A DNA stretch of 64,000 nt from Acanthococcus lagerstroemiae. Lineage: Eukaryota; Arthropoda; Insecta; Hemiptera; Eriococcidae. The stretch is from the NCBI GenBank assembly GCA_031841125.1, contig CM063110.1, positions 25,167,626 through 25,231,625 on the forward strand, read 5' to 3'. The notes beneath the pieces were generated by a model. That model was given only the letters and a program-made list of their open reading frames with translations. It was not told where the DNA came from and searched no databases. This document shows positions 1-10,129 of the stretch, piece by piece; position 1 is the stretch's first letter; each line of letters opens with the position of its first letter. Position numbers and translations under genes: made by a program.

Positions 1-801
1 GCTAGGTAGATCAGCATAACAGAACACAAACGTAGGATAAAAAACTTGTTTGATATTTTATCTATGTAATATTGATTTAAGAAATTAAAGGTCAATGGTA
101 ATAATTCAATATTTAAAAAAAAAAAAATCGTAATTTCAAACGGAAAATCACCAAAATCATCACCAGTTGCTTCGGAAATCACCAATTAATCATCAACACG
201 AAAATGAAAGTGTGCAAAATCCCCAATGTGGTGACAAATCACCACACCTGGCAACACTGTACAAGATTCCCATGTGTTGCGACTAGAGAGGGAGCACCTA
301 CTCTGGCCCTCTTTTCGCTCAACCCGCCCATTTCTGGGCGTACGCGTCCCCTTTTTCCCTCTAGAATTTTCTATCGTAGGTATGTCTTCTCCATTTCACC
401 CTTAGTTCTTACTGAATGCGTCCCTCCAACGAGTTGTAGGTCTCCCTATACCTCATTTTTGGTCGAGAGGCGTCCACCCTTCAACCCTTCTTTCCCACCT
501 GTCATTCGCCAGCCTCATGCATTTGGAGGACATTGGTAGGGTAGTGAGTAGAATGAAATGGAGGTATGGGAGGACACATTATGAGGATCTATCTTAAGTC
601 TTTTAGTAATTAGTCCATGTTTTACCCGCTGATAAGCTTCTCCGCATTTTTTTGATATTTTTGGCACCGTTTAGAGCGTTTTCAATTATTTGTTGTTGTT
701 TTAGTTGTTTTTGGGTTCCGAATTCTTTCTTCACCAATTTACACAGTGAGTTTAGTTACTTACTCCTATGAATGGAAATAACAGTCACCCACAAAAATAC
801 T
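1..801. other. Unassigned AT-rich flank
   Basis: No gene is supported here. A 111-codon open frame lies at 204-539, but its translation is Pro/Arg/Ser-rich with no domain I recognise and no supporting splice or start context, so I do not call it coding. The text around 225-310 (a CACCACACCTGGCAACACTG run, then a C-rich stretch) has the look of an old repeat, but I cannot name the family. Confidence 0.4.
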
Positions 802-1029
802 TCTACATAGACTGTCGCTAAGTAACTGAGACTAAAATTCGTACGGCCCACCTACGCTACCTATCGGCGTTTCAACACAGTAGGGGAATAATTTTGTTCA
901 TTAGCTCTCGATTGAGACCACGCCGAGCTCATTTGATTGAAAACTCGCTGTTGCAGACCAGTTTGAAAGGAACCATATGCGTTGACCCCTCCAGGTTTTT
1001 TAAAGAAGGAAAAATAGCATACGATTACA

Positions 1030-1316
1030 AAATTTTTTATTAATCATCATGTTCCATAAGTACACGATTATCTCTTTCAAAATAGGCGCCATTCATGGCT
1101 ATACAGGCGCCCATTCGTTCTTGTCATTTATCAAAAGTTTTCGCGTATTCCACCGCCGGTAACGCGGAGAAAAAGGAGAAAAAGATCTGCGCTGTGGTGA
1201 TGACTTCTTGATTTGCGTTGAATTGACGACCACATAAGACTGCCTTCAGTTGAGGAAATAACTAAAAGTTGCAGGGGGCGAGGTCAGGACTATACTGGGG
1301 GTGGGGGTGAATGCGA
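1030..1316 (-). pseudogene. Mariner-like transposase C-terminal fragment (left copy)
   Basis: Read on the minus strand, the sequence gives a mariner signature. There is a YSPDLAPC block, which in this family carries the third catalytic Asp of the D,D34D triad, then LFPQLKAVLCGRQF, and then a degraded C-terminal end matching the right-hand copy. In-frame stops interrupt it after the YSPDLAP block and near the end. The N-terminal DNA-binding half and the first two catalytic residues are absent. It pairs with the plus-strand fragment at 1321-1482. Confidence 0.75.
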
Positions 1317-1320
1317 TTTT

Positions 1321-1482
1321 TTAGAAGTCATCACCGTGGCGCAGATGTTTTTCTCCTCGTTACCGGCGGTGGAATACGCGAAAACGTTCGATAAATGGCA
1401 AGAACGAATGGACGCCTGTATAGCCATGAATGGCGCTCATTTTGAAAAAGATATTCGTGTACTTAATGAAGATGATGATTAA
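1321..1482 (+). pseudogene. Mariner-like transposase C-terminal fragment (right copy)
   Basis: An uninterrupted frame runs from about 1321 to a TAA at 1480-1482. It reads through AQMFFSSLP, FDKWQERMDACIAMNGAHFE and a terminal acidic run. The pattern of an aromatic residue, W, K/R, C-I and G-x-x-F-E is the standard C-terminus of mariner transposases. Only about 54 residues remain and the catalytic core is missing. The copy is inverted relative to 1030-1316 and is less broken. Confidence 0.75.
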
Positions 1483-1750
1483 TAAAAAATTTTGTAATTG
1501 TATGCTTTTTTCCTTCTTTAAAAAAAAAAAAAAATAAATAAAAATAAATCTTTAAAAAACCTGGAGGGGTCAACGCATATGATTTCTTTCAAATTTGTCT
1601 GGAACAGCGAGTTTTCAATCAAATGAGCTCGGCGTGGTTTCAATTGATAGCTAATGAACCAAATTATTCCCCTACTGCGTTGAAACGCCGATAAGTAGCG
1701 TTGGTGAGCCGTACAAATTTTAGTCTCAGTTACTTAGCGATAGCCTATGT

Positions 1751-2439
1751 ACATGTTTTAAACACCATTGTGGTTGTGCTGCAAGAAGTTTCCATAAATT
1801 TACTCAGCCCTGTGGCACCCGTGCGCCCCATCCCTTGGTAATGGGGGCCTGGATATTCTTGATTGACCCCCCCCCACTCCTTAAAAAGAACAGAGCATAA
1901 TATCAGAAAATTTTAATAACACATTAAGTCTCATATGGCGTGCAATGTTTCTAATTATTAGTGTAATATTTACGAAAATTTGTATTTAAAGGCAGTAAAA
2001 CTGCGAACTATATACGAGATACAACAAATTACTAACTGCCTTGTACTTTCAATTTCTGAATATTCTCGAATCACATTTTTAAGTCTAAATCTGAACTCTG
2101 AGCCGTTTTAAATTTATATTTCTTCAGACTTTTTATGGCCCTTGACCAGTTTTTATCACTTAATATTGCCTTATGAAATTCAGCACTAGACATCTTCAGA
2201 TATTCTTTTACTTTTCATAATCGCTTCGGATCAGGAGACCATAGATCATTCATGAGACTAAAAATATGGTTTTTGAATGTACATTACTCTTTATTGAAGA
2301 AAATGTTATTTTAATTTTTTAATTTATTTTTGGAGTAATTATTTACATAAAAATAATTGATACAGAATTCTTTGTTATCTTGAATTTTTAATGGTTGATA
2401 CGGTCAAGTCAGGAATGGAATGCCAATTTCTTACTCGTA
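1751..2439. other. Unassigned AT-rich intergenic sequence
   Basis: A CCCCCCCCC run near 1867 is followed by AT-rich text with many stops in all frames. I see no coding or RNA signature. Confidence 0.4.
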
Positions 2440-2485
2440 TAGTTTTACCACGTTGTATCAACTGCATTCTGAATTTCTCATCTTT
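2440..2485. repeat. Left 46-bp direct repeat flanking RTE-like fragment 1
   Basis: This 46-bp block (TAGTTTTACCACGTTGTATC...) recurs at 4284-4329 in the same orientation with five differences, all transitions. It brackets the RTE-like fragment and is best read as an unusually long target-site duplication. A pre-existing duplication is the alternative. Confidence 0.65.
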
Positions 2486-3169
2486 GTAAATGGTACAGTA
2501 GAGCGAGTTTGAATGAAGAGGTGCCAGACCAGACATTCTCCTAACGGAAGTCGAAAATGTATTAAAAAAGTTGAAATGTGGCAAGATCCCTGGCCCAGAA
2601 GATGTAGGAAACGACATACTCAAATCCTTGACCGATGTTATCGCTCAGCCCCTGACAGAAATTTACAACAAAATTTTGAGAATTGGTTATATTCCCAGGC
2701 AGTGGCTCATTTCGTAAATAATTCCAGGTACTTTATAAACAAGGGGACAGAACTAATATAGGGAACTATATCGTCCGATTAGCTTATCAGCTAACATTTG
2801 CAAAATGTTCATGGGGATCCTGAAAGAAAGATTATACCAGCTATTAGAGACACAAAACCCGAAGGAACAGGCAGGATTCAGGAAAGGATTCTCAATAGCA
2901 GTTCATATACATACGTTAGGGCAACTAATGGAAAAGGTTAGAGAACACAACATGGCAATATACTTGATGTTTGTTGATTTCAAGGAAGTATTTGACTCGA
3001 TCTATCACGATCAAATCTGGCTGGTGCTAGTGGATCACGGGGTGCCCAGACAAATTATCGAAATCCTACTCAATCTGTATACAGTCAGGCAGAAGCATAC
3101 ATAAAAATGGATAAAATAGGTCAGACATTTAAAATTCAAAGGGGGGTGAAACAAGGGGATCCTTTGTCA

Positions 3170-3325
3170 ACATGGCAGGCGAATCCCCAGTAGCAAGCGT
3201 ACGTTTGCATCTAGTTGGATTTCCAATCAGGTGCAATGCACCTGGTGGGAAATCCAATTACTTTTTTTATTAAATGAAGGGGAGAAAAAACACAGAACTC
3301 GACCACTCAAATTAAATTGAGAACA
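3170..3325. repeat. Insertion with imperfect hairpin inside RTE-like fragment 1
   Basis: Compared with the other RTE-like copies in this window, the reverse transcriptase text stops after GDPLS and resumes near 3325. In between, about 3217-3257 forms a near-perfect stem-loop: TGGATTTCC and GGAAATCCA close a stem around CAGGTGCA/TGCACCTG. I cannot assign the insert to a family. A Helitron-type terminal hairpin was considered but is not supported. Confidence 0.45.
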
Positions 3326-3404
3326 AGCATTTCGAGATTGAAAGGAAAAAGGTATTAGAGTGAAAGGAAGACATCTAAGCAACCTAAGGTTTGCAGATGA
3401 TATA

Positions 3405-3503
3405 CACGGTGGGCCAAAAGTTAGTATCGGGAAAACCCATTTTCCTAATGCTTTTTATATGGTGAAAATGGGTTTTCCCGATACTAACTTTTGGCCCGCC
3501 CTG
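3405..3503. mobile_element. 99-bp palindromic MITE with TA target duplication
   Basis: The element is almost entirely one palindrome. The left arm contains GGGCCAAAAGTTAGTATCGG and the right arm is its reverse complement, with about one mismatch over 37 bp and a short AT-rich loop. TA dinucleotides flank it at 3403-3404 and 3504-3505. It sits immediately after the FADD codons of the surrounding reverse transcriptase, and the reading frame resumes correctly (LISDK) on the far side. The TA duplication and the GGTGGGCC-type ends suggest a Tc1/mariner-mobilised MITE. Confidence 0.85.
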
Positions 3504-4283
3504 TAGTGCTAATCAGTGATAAATTAGGAGAACTTAGAGAAATGGCACTCGAGCTAAAAGAAAAATGTGTGAAAGTGGGACTAGAAATTAATATGAAGAA
3601 AACGAAAGTAATGTACAAAACAGGAGAATTTTGCAAGATAAGAATGAATGGGGTTAAAATCGGTAGGGTCGATGCATACAAATAATATTTAGGGCAAATT
3701 GTATCCTTTACGGACAAAATAGACAAAGAAATAAGAGCAAGAATTCCGAAAGCGTGGAGAGCATTCTAGTCACATAAGGAAATATTCAGGAGTGGAGTGA
3801 ATATCAAAAAGAAAATGAGAGTGCTAGAAAGTTGCGTATATATGGTATTGACATAATGGTGCTCAGATATGGTCATTAAGGAAACAAAAAACTGCAAAAA
3901 ATTAAAAAAGAACACAGAATGCCGTGTTAAGAAAATTACTTGAGTGAAAACTGTTGGATAAAATTAAAAACGAAAAAATAACAGAAATGGCACGAACAAA
4001 AAGTATGGAGTGCATAAGCAAAAAAATCAAAATGAAATATACTGGCCACATGGCGAGGTGAAAAGCCTTCGAGAAATGGAATTTGGCGGTGACATCATGG
4101 ATACCTTCCGATTGCAAAGAAAAAGAGGACGATCGGCCACTAGATAGGTGGATGAAAAAGGGCCACAATGGACTATCATAGCGCAGGACTGACGTACATG
4201 GAGAAACGTATCGGAGACTCATGCCTCATGGTGGCAGGATTAGGCGGTGACCTACCCTCTGATAGAATTGTAAATAATATAAA

Positions 4284-4329
4284 TAGTTTTACCATGTTGT
4301 ATCAACTATATTCTGAACTTCTTATCTTT
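4284..4329. repeat. Right 46-bp direct repeat flanking RTE-like fragment 1
   Basis: Partner of 2440-2485. The five substitutions between the copies are all transitions. Confidence 0.65.
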
Positions 4330-4332
4330 CTC

Positions 4333-4471
4333 CAGGGATGGATACGGAAAATAATTTTGGGTGGGGGGAGGGCGAATGGAAAATATTGTCGACAAAACAT
4401 GATAGCTTTAGGTCACTATAGACAGATTTAGATATAGGGGATGGACCTCCGCCCCCTTGTATCCGCCACTG
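4333..4471. mobile_element. MITE with CAGGGATGGATAC / GTATCCGCCACTG ends
   Basis: The imperfect terminal inverted repeats (CAGGGATGGATAC against CAGTGGCGGATAC) enclose 139 bp with G-rich and C-rich subterminal stretches. The flanking octamers are only loosely alike, so the target duplication has decayed. The layout matches other hAT-like MITEs in the window. Confidence 0.55.
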
Positions 4472-4580
4472 TTTCCTCAGTTGTGAATGAAACTGAGAAG
4501 TAAAAGAAGAAGAATTCCCTTAAAATAAGAGGGTTTATCCTTCAAGTTGTCGAAGTAGTCGCTTTCCCCTTACATTTTTT
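4472..4580. other. Short spacer between MITEs
   Basis: AT-rich spacer with no recognisable feature. It carries the left CATTTTTT octamer (4573-4580) duplicated by the next MITE. Confidence 0.4.
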
Positions 4581-4721
4581 CAGTGGCGTAGCTATAAGGA
4601 GGAATCCGTCTTGACCCCCTTGCGACTAGGTCAAATAGTGTTTTTCTAGTTTTATTATCCTCTCTAACGTCACTTCCCTCTTTGGTCAAGACCCCCTTGA
4701 CCACGGCCGGCTACACTACTG
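4581..4721. mobile_element. hAT-like MITE, CAGTGGCGTAGC family
   Basis: The element begins CAGTGGCGTAGCTATA and ends GCCGGCTACACTACTG, which are imperfect inverted repeats. It is flanked by a perfect 8-bp target duplication, CATTTTTT (4573-4580 and 4722-4729). Internal GTCAAGACCCCCTTG text is repeated. The 8-bp duplication and CAGKG ends are typical of hAT-mobilised MITEs. Related copies lie at 30428, 46053 and 50609. Confidence 0.8.
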
Positions 4722-5451
4722 CATTTTTTTTTTCTTTCTTTCTAATCATTTATATCTGCCATCGCCTTTCAATTTCTAAAAATAACCTGCACGCGGCGAC
4801 TCTGGTTCCATCCTTAGAATGTCTGAAATTCTAATTTCAGACGCTCAACTCTCGAAAAATTCGAAAAATGATTACGTCAACCCAAGTAACGGGTCTGATA
4901 CGTCATCATGTCACCAATGGCTCGAACAAATGCGCGTTTTTTCGTACGAATAGCAAAGGAGAACATCGACGTCACCTAGCCCAGCTTTAGCGAGCTACCG
5001 AAATGAAATAGAATTCAGGAAGTAGCCGGAAAAATAAACGGTAGATAGCCCGGCTCGATTTATAGGTTACTCAGATAACCATAAAGCCTGCGATGCGTTT
5101 TTATGATTTCCGAGTAACAGAGAGCTAAATGAAAACGCAGTCACGTAGTTTTCGTCTCGCCACTGAATGTATAGGTATACAAGACACACGCTGCCGAAAC
5201 CTGCTAAACGCCACCGTGACTGAAATTAAGATTTTCATCATTCTGAAAGCCGAACATGCGATTCTCTCGACTGTCAATCTTCATTACTCGCTTCTTCGAC
5301 TACATAATGTACAAACCATATTTACTGCCATTTAGTGAGCCCATAAAATCGCATTTTAGTTACTAGAGCATTCTCTTCTTCTGGAACGCGGGCAGCGTGA
5401 GCGGGCGAGGTACTGTCCCTCCTCTTGAATTCCTCGGTTGAAAAATGTTGA
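4722..5451. other. Unassigned low-repeat sequence
   Basis: No gene is recognised. A short perfect dyad (TCTGAAATT/AATTTCAGA) lies near 4831-4850. CpG content is slightly higher than in neighbouring segments. Confidence 0.35.
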
Positions 5452-5560
5452 CAGGGTGTCCATTCTCTAGAAAACCTGGAAAAGTCAGGGAATTTTGGAA
5501 TTTTCAGCATTTTTTACCTAAAAGTCAGGGAATTTTTTTGAAAAAAATCGACTGCGAAAT
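5452..5560. repeat. Fragment of the CAGGG...AAAAGTCAGGGAA repeat family
   Basis: It starts with ACAGGGTGTCCATT, followed by CCTGGAAAAGTCAGGGAATT and a second GTCAGGGAATTTTT. This matches the ends of the complete copy at 19236-19637 and a fragment near 7960-8060. Its own right end is not found nearby, so it is truncated or split by later insertions. Confidence 0.6.
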
Positions 5561-5794
5561 TCTGTAGTATTTCAAACAGATTTTACCCACCCAATATGTT
5601 TTTAAAAAAGAATTTTCTTATCTTTTTTCTTTCAACCCCCTCTCCATCGCAGTAGTAGATACAGAGTGTGTTGGTGTGATGAAATCGTTTTCATGGTATT
5701 CGTTTCGCGTCTACATCTTTCTATTAAGGCTGTTATACACTTAACGTATTCTTATTTCGTGACTTTTCACGAACCATTTCACAAAAAATATGAC

Positions 5795-6413
5795 CAGGGA
5801 AAATCATTTTATGTTTCGACATCTTTTTCCTATTGATTCATATAGGGAATATCCATCATATCTTTATGATTCATGTAATATGCAGTCAATTGGACCCAAC
5901 CTGATTGGACATATTTTGACATAGTCTACTGTTGAAAGCATATAAATGCATATTTGTATTATTTTCCTCGGTTTTGGGTATATTTTGGGAATATTTGGCC
6001 ATTTTGAAGAACTTTTCGGGAATATTTCTACTTTTTTGCTGGAAAACAATAAAAACATCTGAAAATTCGATAGGAAATGAAATGACAGAAACTGGTTGGT
6101 TGTACATTAGCGCTCCTACATTTTTTCATAATTCAAATCCGAATGCGGATGTGAAGTTGTACTTCTGAATTATGTTATCTGTGGCATGTGTTGATTTCTT
6201 TATCTGTGATTGACTAAGTTTTTGTGTTTGTAATTTTTGACCATAGACACGGTTCAGCTGAAAAGTCCTGCATTTTGATACCCATAATTGTGTTACTGAA
6301 TATTTTCAGGATATTTTACGCGTGAGGAAATATTTTGACATATTTCGGCCTTTTTGGGGGAATATTATATGCGCATATTTCACTGTTTTTAGGACATGAA
6401 ATAATTTTCCCTG
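5795..6413. mobile_element. 619-bp hAT-like non-autonomous element
   Basis: Terminal inverted repeats CAGGGAAAATCATTTTATGT (left) and, as reverse complement of the right end, CAGGGAAAATTATTTCATGT differ at two positions. A perfect 8-bp target duplication, AATATGAC, lies at 5787-5794 and 6414-6421. The interior is AT-rich with repeated GGGAATATTT motifs and no transposase frame. Short open frames between 5864 and 6168 are incidental. Confidence 0.85.
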
Positions 6414-6722
6414 AATATGACGAAACGCATACCATTGCCTATACACTTCTCTTAATATCAGCTGTTTCGTGTTTTCATCTCATCCTGTCCGCGAGAATTT
6501 GAAAATCGGCGCGAAAAGACTCGAAAATGAACAAATATTCGGTCTAGCTTCTCTCCCCAGTGTAAAGATTTTTTTGAAGAAATCGTAATGAAACTAAAAT
6601 TTGAAAACCAATGAATTCACCTTCTGAGACATCCTGCCATCTGATTTTGCTTCGGTTCCCCTCTCCTTCGCAAATGTAGATAATGGTGAATGAAAGGGAC
6701 TTCCGAGATTTTGGGGGAAGAG

Positions 6723-6886
6723 CAGTGGCCGGCTAGGATTTTCTCAAAGGGGGGGGGGGCAAAATAAGATTTTCAAGAGAGAAAAAATCGAAAACTGAGG
6801 TATTTTGTAAAAATCGCCGATATTAGAAAACTATGTAAAAATATTGGGGGCATGTGCCGCCGCCCCCCCCCGACGCAACGTCACTG
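6723..6886. mobile_element. hAT-like MITE with G/C homopolymer subtermini
   Basis: It starts CAGTGGCCGGCTAGG and ends CGCAACGTCACTG. Next to the ends it carries a run of about 10 G (around 6760) and a run of about 9 C (around 6863). The flanking octamers GGGAAGAG and TGGAAGTG match at six of eight positions, so the target duplication has aged. Confidence 0.65.
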
Positions 6887-9372
6887 TGGAAGTGTAATTA
6901 ATCCACAAAATTTGAAAAAATCCAAAGACCGCATAGTAATTATTATCGCATTACGAAAGAGTCCATTGTTTCCAAATATATGACCTTTTATTGTATCTGT
7001 TGATACTCTTAAATTGGAGCTTCTTCCGCCTCCCCTGGTGCCATAATTTTCCAGAGCGTAACCACCTTTTTACTTTCATAGCATTTGTCGTTAGATATGC
7101 TGCAGCTTTTTCACCTGGGTTCCAGAATTCATTTTAATAGTCATGTTCCCTCCCCGTAAACCATTCAGACTTCACGAGGGAGAGGCTAATTCCGGTTATT
7201 CTAGTTTTCCTCAAGTTCCAAATTCTTTACGAGATTCTAAAGTCAATTTTTTGTACACGATAGCCAACCAAGCTCTGAGTCGCTGATTTCGAGTATCGCC
7301 TCAGATATTTTTATCCAACCCTTTCCTGAGCACTGTCGTTATATGAATTCAGCTTCTCCGGCGAAAAATTGCACGAAGCATCGAAATAGGGGTGATTTTG
7401 TGTCGCTGATTTCGAATATCGCTGCCGAATTTTAATCTGGACCAAATTTAAGCTCCCGTGCTTTTTCAGTTGAGAAATGTTTACGACGTTATCTTCTATT
7501 AGCAACACTCTGAATAAATGAAACTGTATTTGTACCCTATTCGGTGGCTCTAATTAGAAAGGGTGAATTCCGAGTCAAACGTTGCTTGTCCTACGCTCTT
7601 GCTACCTTATTAGTCGCACCAGGAGGGACAGGATCCAAAAATTACCCGTAAAACTGAAGACATCGACCTCGAAAACCTATAAATTAATTTTAGAATTTTA
7701 TTCTTTCAACCCCCCCCCCCCTCTTTACGGTCGGCATTAAGTTACACGAAAAAAAAATCTATGAAGTCTTTAGATGACATTGCACTACGCTGCACCCTAT
7801 AGAGCGCGTTTTCATTTCCATCATTAAATGTTTATACTCCCTCTGCTACAGATTCATAAGCACACGGTAGTAAGAAAAAAGTTTGTGGAGTGATTGACGA
7901 TATTCGTCGCTCACGATGTTCGAAAAAATTGCCCCCCCCCCTTGCATGTGTAATTTCTATTTGAAGGGTCTGGCAAACTGGAAAAATTGGCCTGGAAAAC
8001 GGAAAAGTCAGGAAAAATCATTTCCGAACAAGAATGGACAAGGTGGTTGAGCAGCGTTGGAAATTTTGAAAAAATTGTCAGAGAATAAAATACGCACATA
8101 AAATGGGCACGAGGTCAAAACTGGAAACAGGGGCAGACTAGGACAAGAATACTTCTTGAGAGATGCCTAAAAAGAGGCCTGAATTGATGTTTGGGGGCTC
8201 CTTCGATACACATAGATTTAGAAAATAGGTATACTGTAATAAAATCTCAGGAATCACCCGTCCAGAAATTGATGTAACTGGCACAGAAGTCGGCGTAACT
8301 CGGTCAAAATATGACGTAGCTCAACTTCGATGCCGAATCTGAATTTGTTTCGGAACACTGAGCCATTTCCACCGGATTGGTTTTCAATAGTTTTCTGAAA
8401 AAATTTCGGCTCCGAAAAAAAAACAGGATGCGGTCATGGAGAAATTTTCAAAAATCAAAAAATTAGGCTGACCCCCTTTCTCAACTTACTGTGGCCGCTG
8501 AGTTCGAATTCGTTATTGGAATTTGGTGGCGACATTTCTTTCCTGAAATACGTTCAAAAAATTGTCAAAAAAGACTAGCTCGACTCTGAAAGCAGATTTG
8601 AATTCGTCTCCAGAAAGTGGAGTCAATTCAAAAATCTAACAGCATTTTCGCAATCAGTGCCCTAAAGAACCCCTGTTTCGATTCTTTGTTTGATATGTTT
8701 CCATTTACGAGTCTAAAGTTTTGTGGAACTTTTCAGCCCGCTTTTTGGGGGAAAGAAAATTTTTCCTTCCGAAAAGCAACCAGATCTTATCCCTTGAAGA
8801 TTCCCGTTTGTCCAGCCTCCATCCGACGCCGCAATAAAAATAAATAAATTTAAAAAAAACGAGGGGGAATTTAGTACTACGCCCTCCCATTTTAAGAGCT
8901 GATGTTATTATGACGTGTAACAGCAATTTATGGAGCACACAACCCAGCCAAAAGAAAGAATTTTCAGTTGGATTGGTGACTGTTGATTAAGCTTCTATTA
9001 TCAATCACAATGACTTGACTACATTGAGTCTACCACTACTTGATATTGAAAAAATGCACACTTGAGGGTTACTATGCCGACCAGCTCAGATGAAACATAG
9101 GGAAGTGAAAATTCGTAGGTTTTAAGCGGCTACTGTTCATTCGGAGTAGTTAGTTCTAGACCAGTAGAATTAGGAAAAATAAATGCAAAAAATGGCGTAC
9201 TTCCGAAATTTGGTATGATTGGCCTCTCCTGACACGTAAGAAACATTTTTTCGCTTAATGCATAGACTTATTTCAAAATAATCAAAAATTTATCGCTCAC
9301 TTCACTCGCGATTGACAATTTCTTGAGCATTTTTCAGAAGTTAATCCCCTTCCCGGTAGCCCAGCTATGCCC
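6887..9372. other. Unassigned intergenic sequence
   Basis: About 2.5 kb without a supported gene. C-runs lie near 7711 and 7931, and a fragment of the AAAAGTCAGG repeat at about 7960-8060 (TTGGCCTGGAAAA). Between 8400 and 8900 are short open frames (8617-8847 on +, 8705-8938 on -) that overlap each other on opposite strands and show no domain. Confidence 0.4.
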
Positions 9373-9482
9373 CTCACTTGGTGAAGCATATGGCGATATA
9401 CACGCATGCCAAAGTGGCTTCCCAGACACTGCACCTTTGGTCCCGGAAATTACCCTTCCAAATATCACATCAAAGATCAGAG
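9373..9482. repeat. Dispersed ~105-bp repeat, copy A
   Basis: Diverged copy of a GC-rich block also found at 16890-16994 and 47759-47864. Shared motifs are TTGGTGRAGCRTATGGCGAT, ACGCATGC, AAAGTGGC, CAGACACYGCA and the CCCTT..ATATC..TCA end. Copies B and C are closer to each other than to this one. The family is unidentified. Confidence 0.65.
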
Positions 9483-10129
9483 CTAGCTGTGCCCCTGTTT
9501 GGCGGGCTAAATTTACAATCAAAGAATAAGTCCGTCCTGTCAAATATTTAATTTTATTTACCATAATGGATAATCTAATTGAATTGTTTGAATGAAGCTA
9601 GTCTCGGATTATTTTCTTGATCGATAATTACGATCTCAACGTACCTCAAGAGTAACGTTCAAATATTTTTGGTACAACAGATATGCATTCGAATTTTCGT
9701 CTTGTAAACGGTATACAGATTAATTTACACTGACGACGCCTTTGATCAACTGTGCCACTCTTCAAACATATGATACCTCATTTTTTTAGATTTGTAAAAC
9801 ATTCGATCTTAACACCCCCTCCCCCAAGATATACTTTATTCTATCAGAAAATTTTTTTGAAAGTAAAAATAAGAAAATTCAAAGGAATGAATTATAATTT
9901 TTAATGAAAGATTCAGTATGCAAAATATGTCAATGTTATAGAGGTAAAACAATGTTTTCTTTTGTGGTCCGAACAGGTATGCCAGTGTATACTGTGCACA
10001 CCGCCTGGCGTCGTCAGTGTTATTTTATCATTTTGAATGATCACTTACAATCAGAGAAGTCGAAATAACAGAACAATAATTAAATGTTGATTATTACTAA
10101 ATATCTCTATGTTTCGCTCATTATTATAG
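9483..10129. other. Unassigned AT-rich sequence
   Basis: No coding, RNA or clear repeat signature, apart from a C-run near 9817. Confidence 0.35.

Larger units (their letters stand above)
802..1750. mobile_element. Head-to-head inverted dimer of mariner-like fragments
   Basis: Two diverged copies of the same sequence lie in opposite orientation: a left arm at about 802-1216 and a right arm at about 1318-1750, separated by about 100 bp. The arms share, in inverse orientation, GTCTCAGTTACTTAGCGA near the outer ends, the AACCTGGAGGGGTCAACGCA block, and the transposase coding tail. Each arm encodes the C-terminal end of a Tc1/mariner transposase, on the minus strand in the left arm and the plus strand in the right. 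The central spacer continues the left copy upstream through its YSPDLAP motif. The structure would form a long foldback. It is non-functional. Confidence 0.8.
2486..4283 (+). mobile_element. RTE-like non-LTR retrotransposon fragment 1
   Basis: Plus-strand frames spell a degraded reverse transcriptase of the RTE type. In order they show a VLKKLKCGKIPGPEDVGND block (2545-2630), EQAGFRKGFS (about 2869-2893), a MFVDFKEVFDS catalytic-palm block (2968-3000), GVKQGD (3146-3163), LSNLRFADD (about 3376-3401), a thumb region (3506-3770) and a C-terminal tail. Frameshifts and stops occur throughout. The endonuclease domain is absent, so the copy is 5' truncated. Two insertions interrupt it: an unknown segment at about 3170-3325 and a MITE at 3405-3503. 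The sequence ends in an AT-rich tail (TAAATAATATAAA) directly before the right flanking repeat. Confidence 0.8.

Noticed and set aside
204..539. 111-codon open frame near the left edge
   Set aside because: Low-complexity Pro/Arg/Ser translation, no domain, no splice context; probably repeat-derived.
3217..3257. Helitron 3' terminal hairpin
   Set aside because: No CTRR end at the proper distance and no A-T insertion site; one isolated hairpin is not enough.
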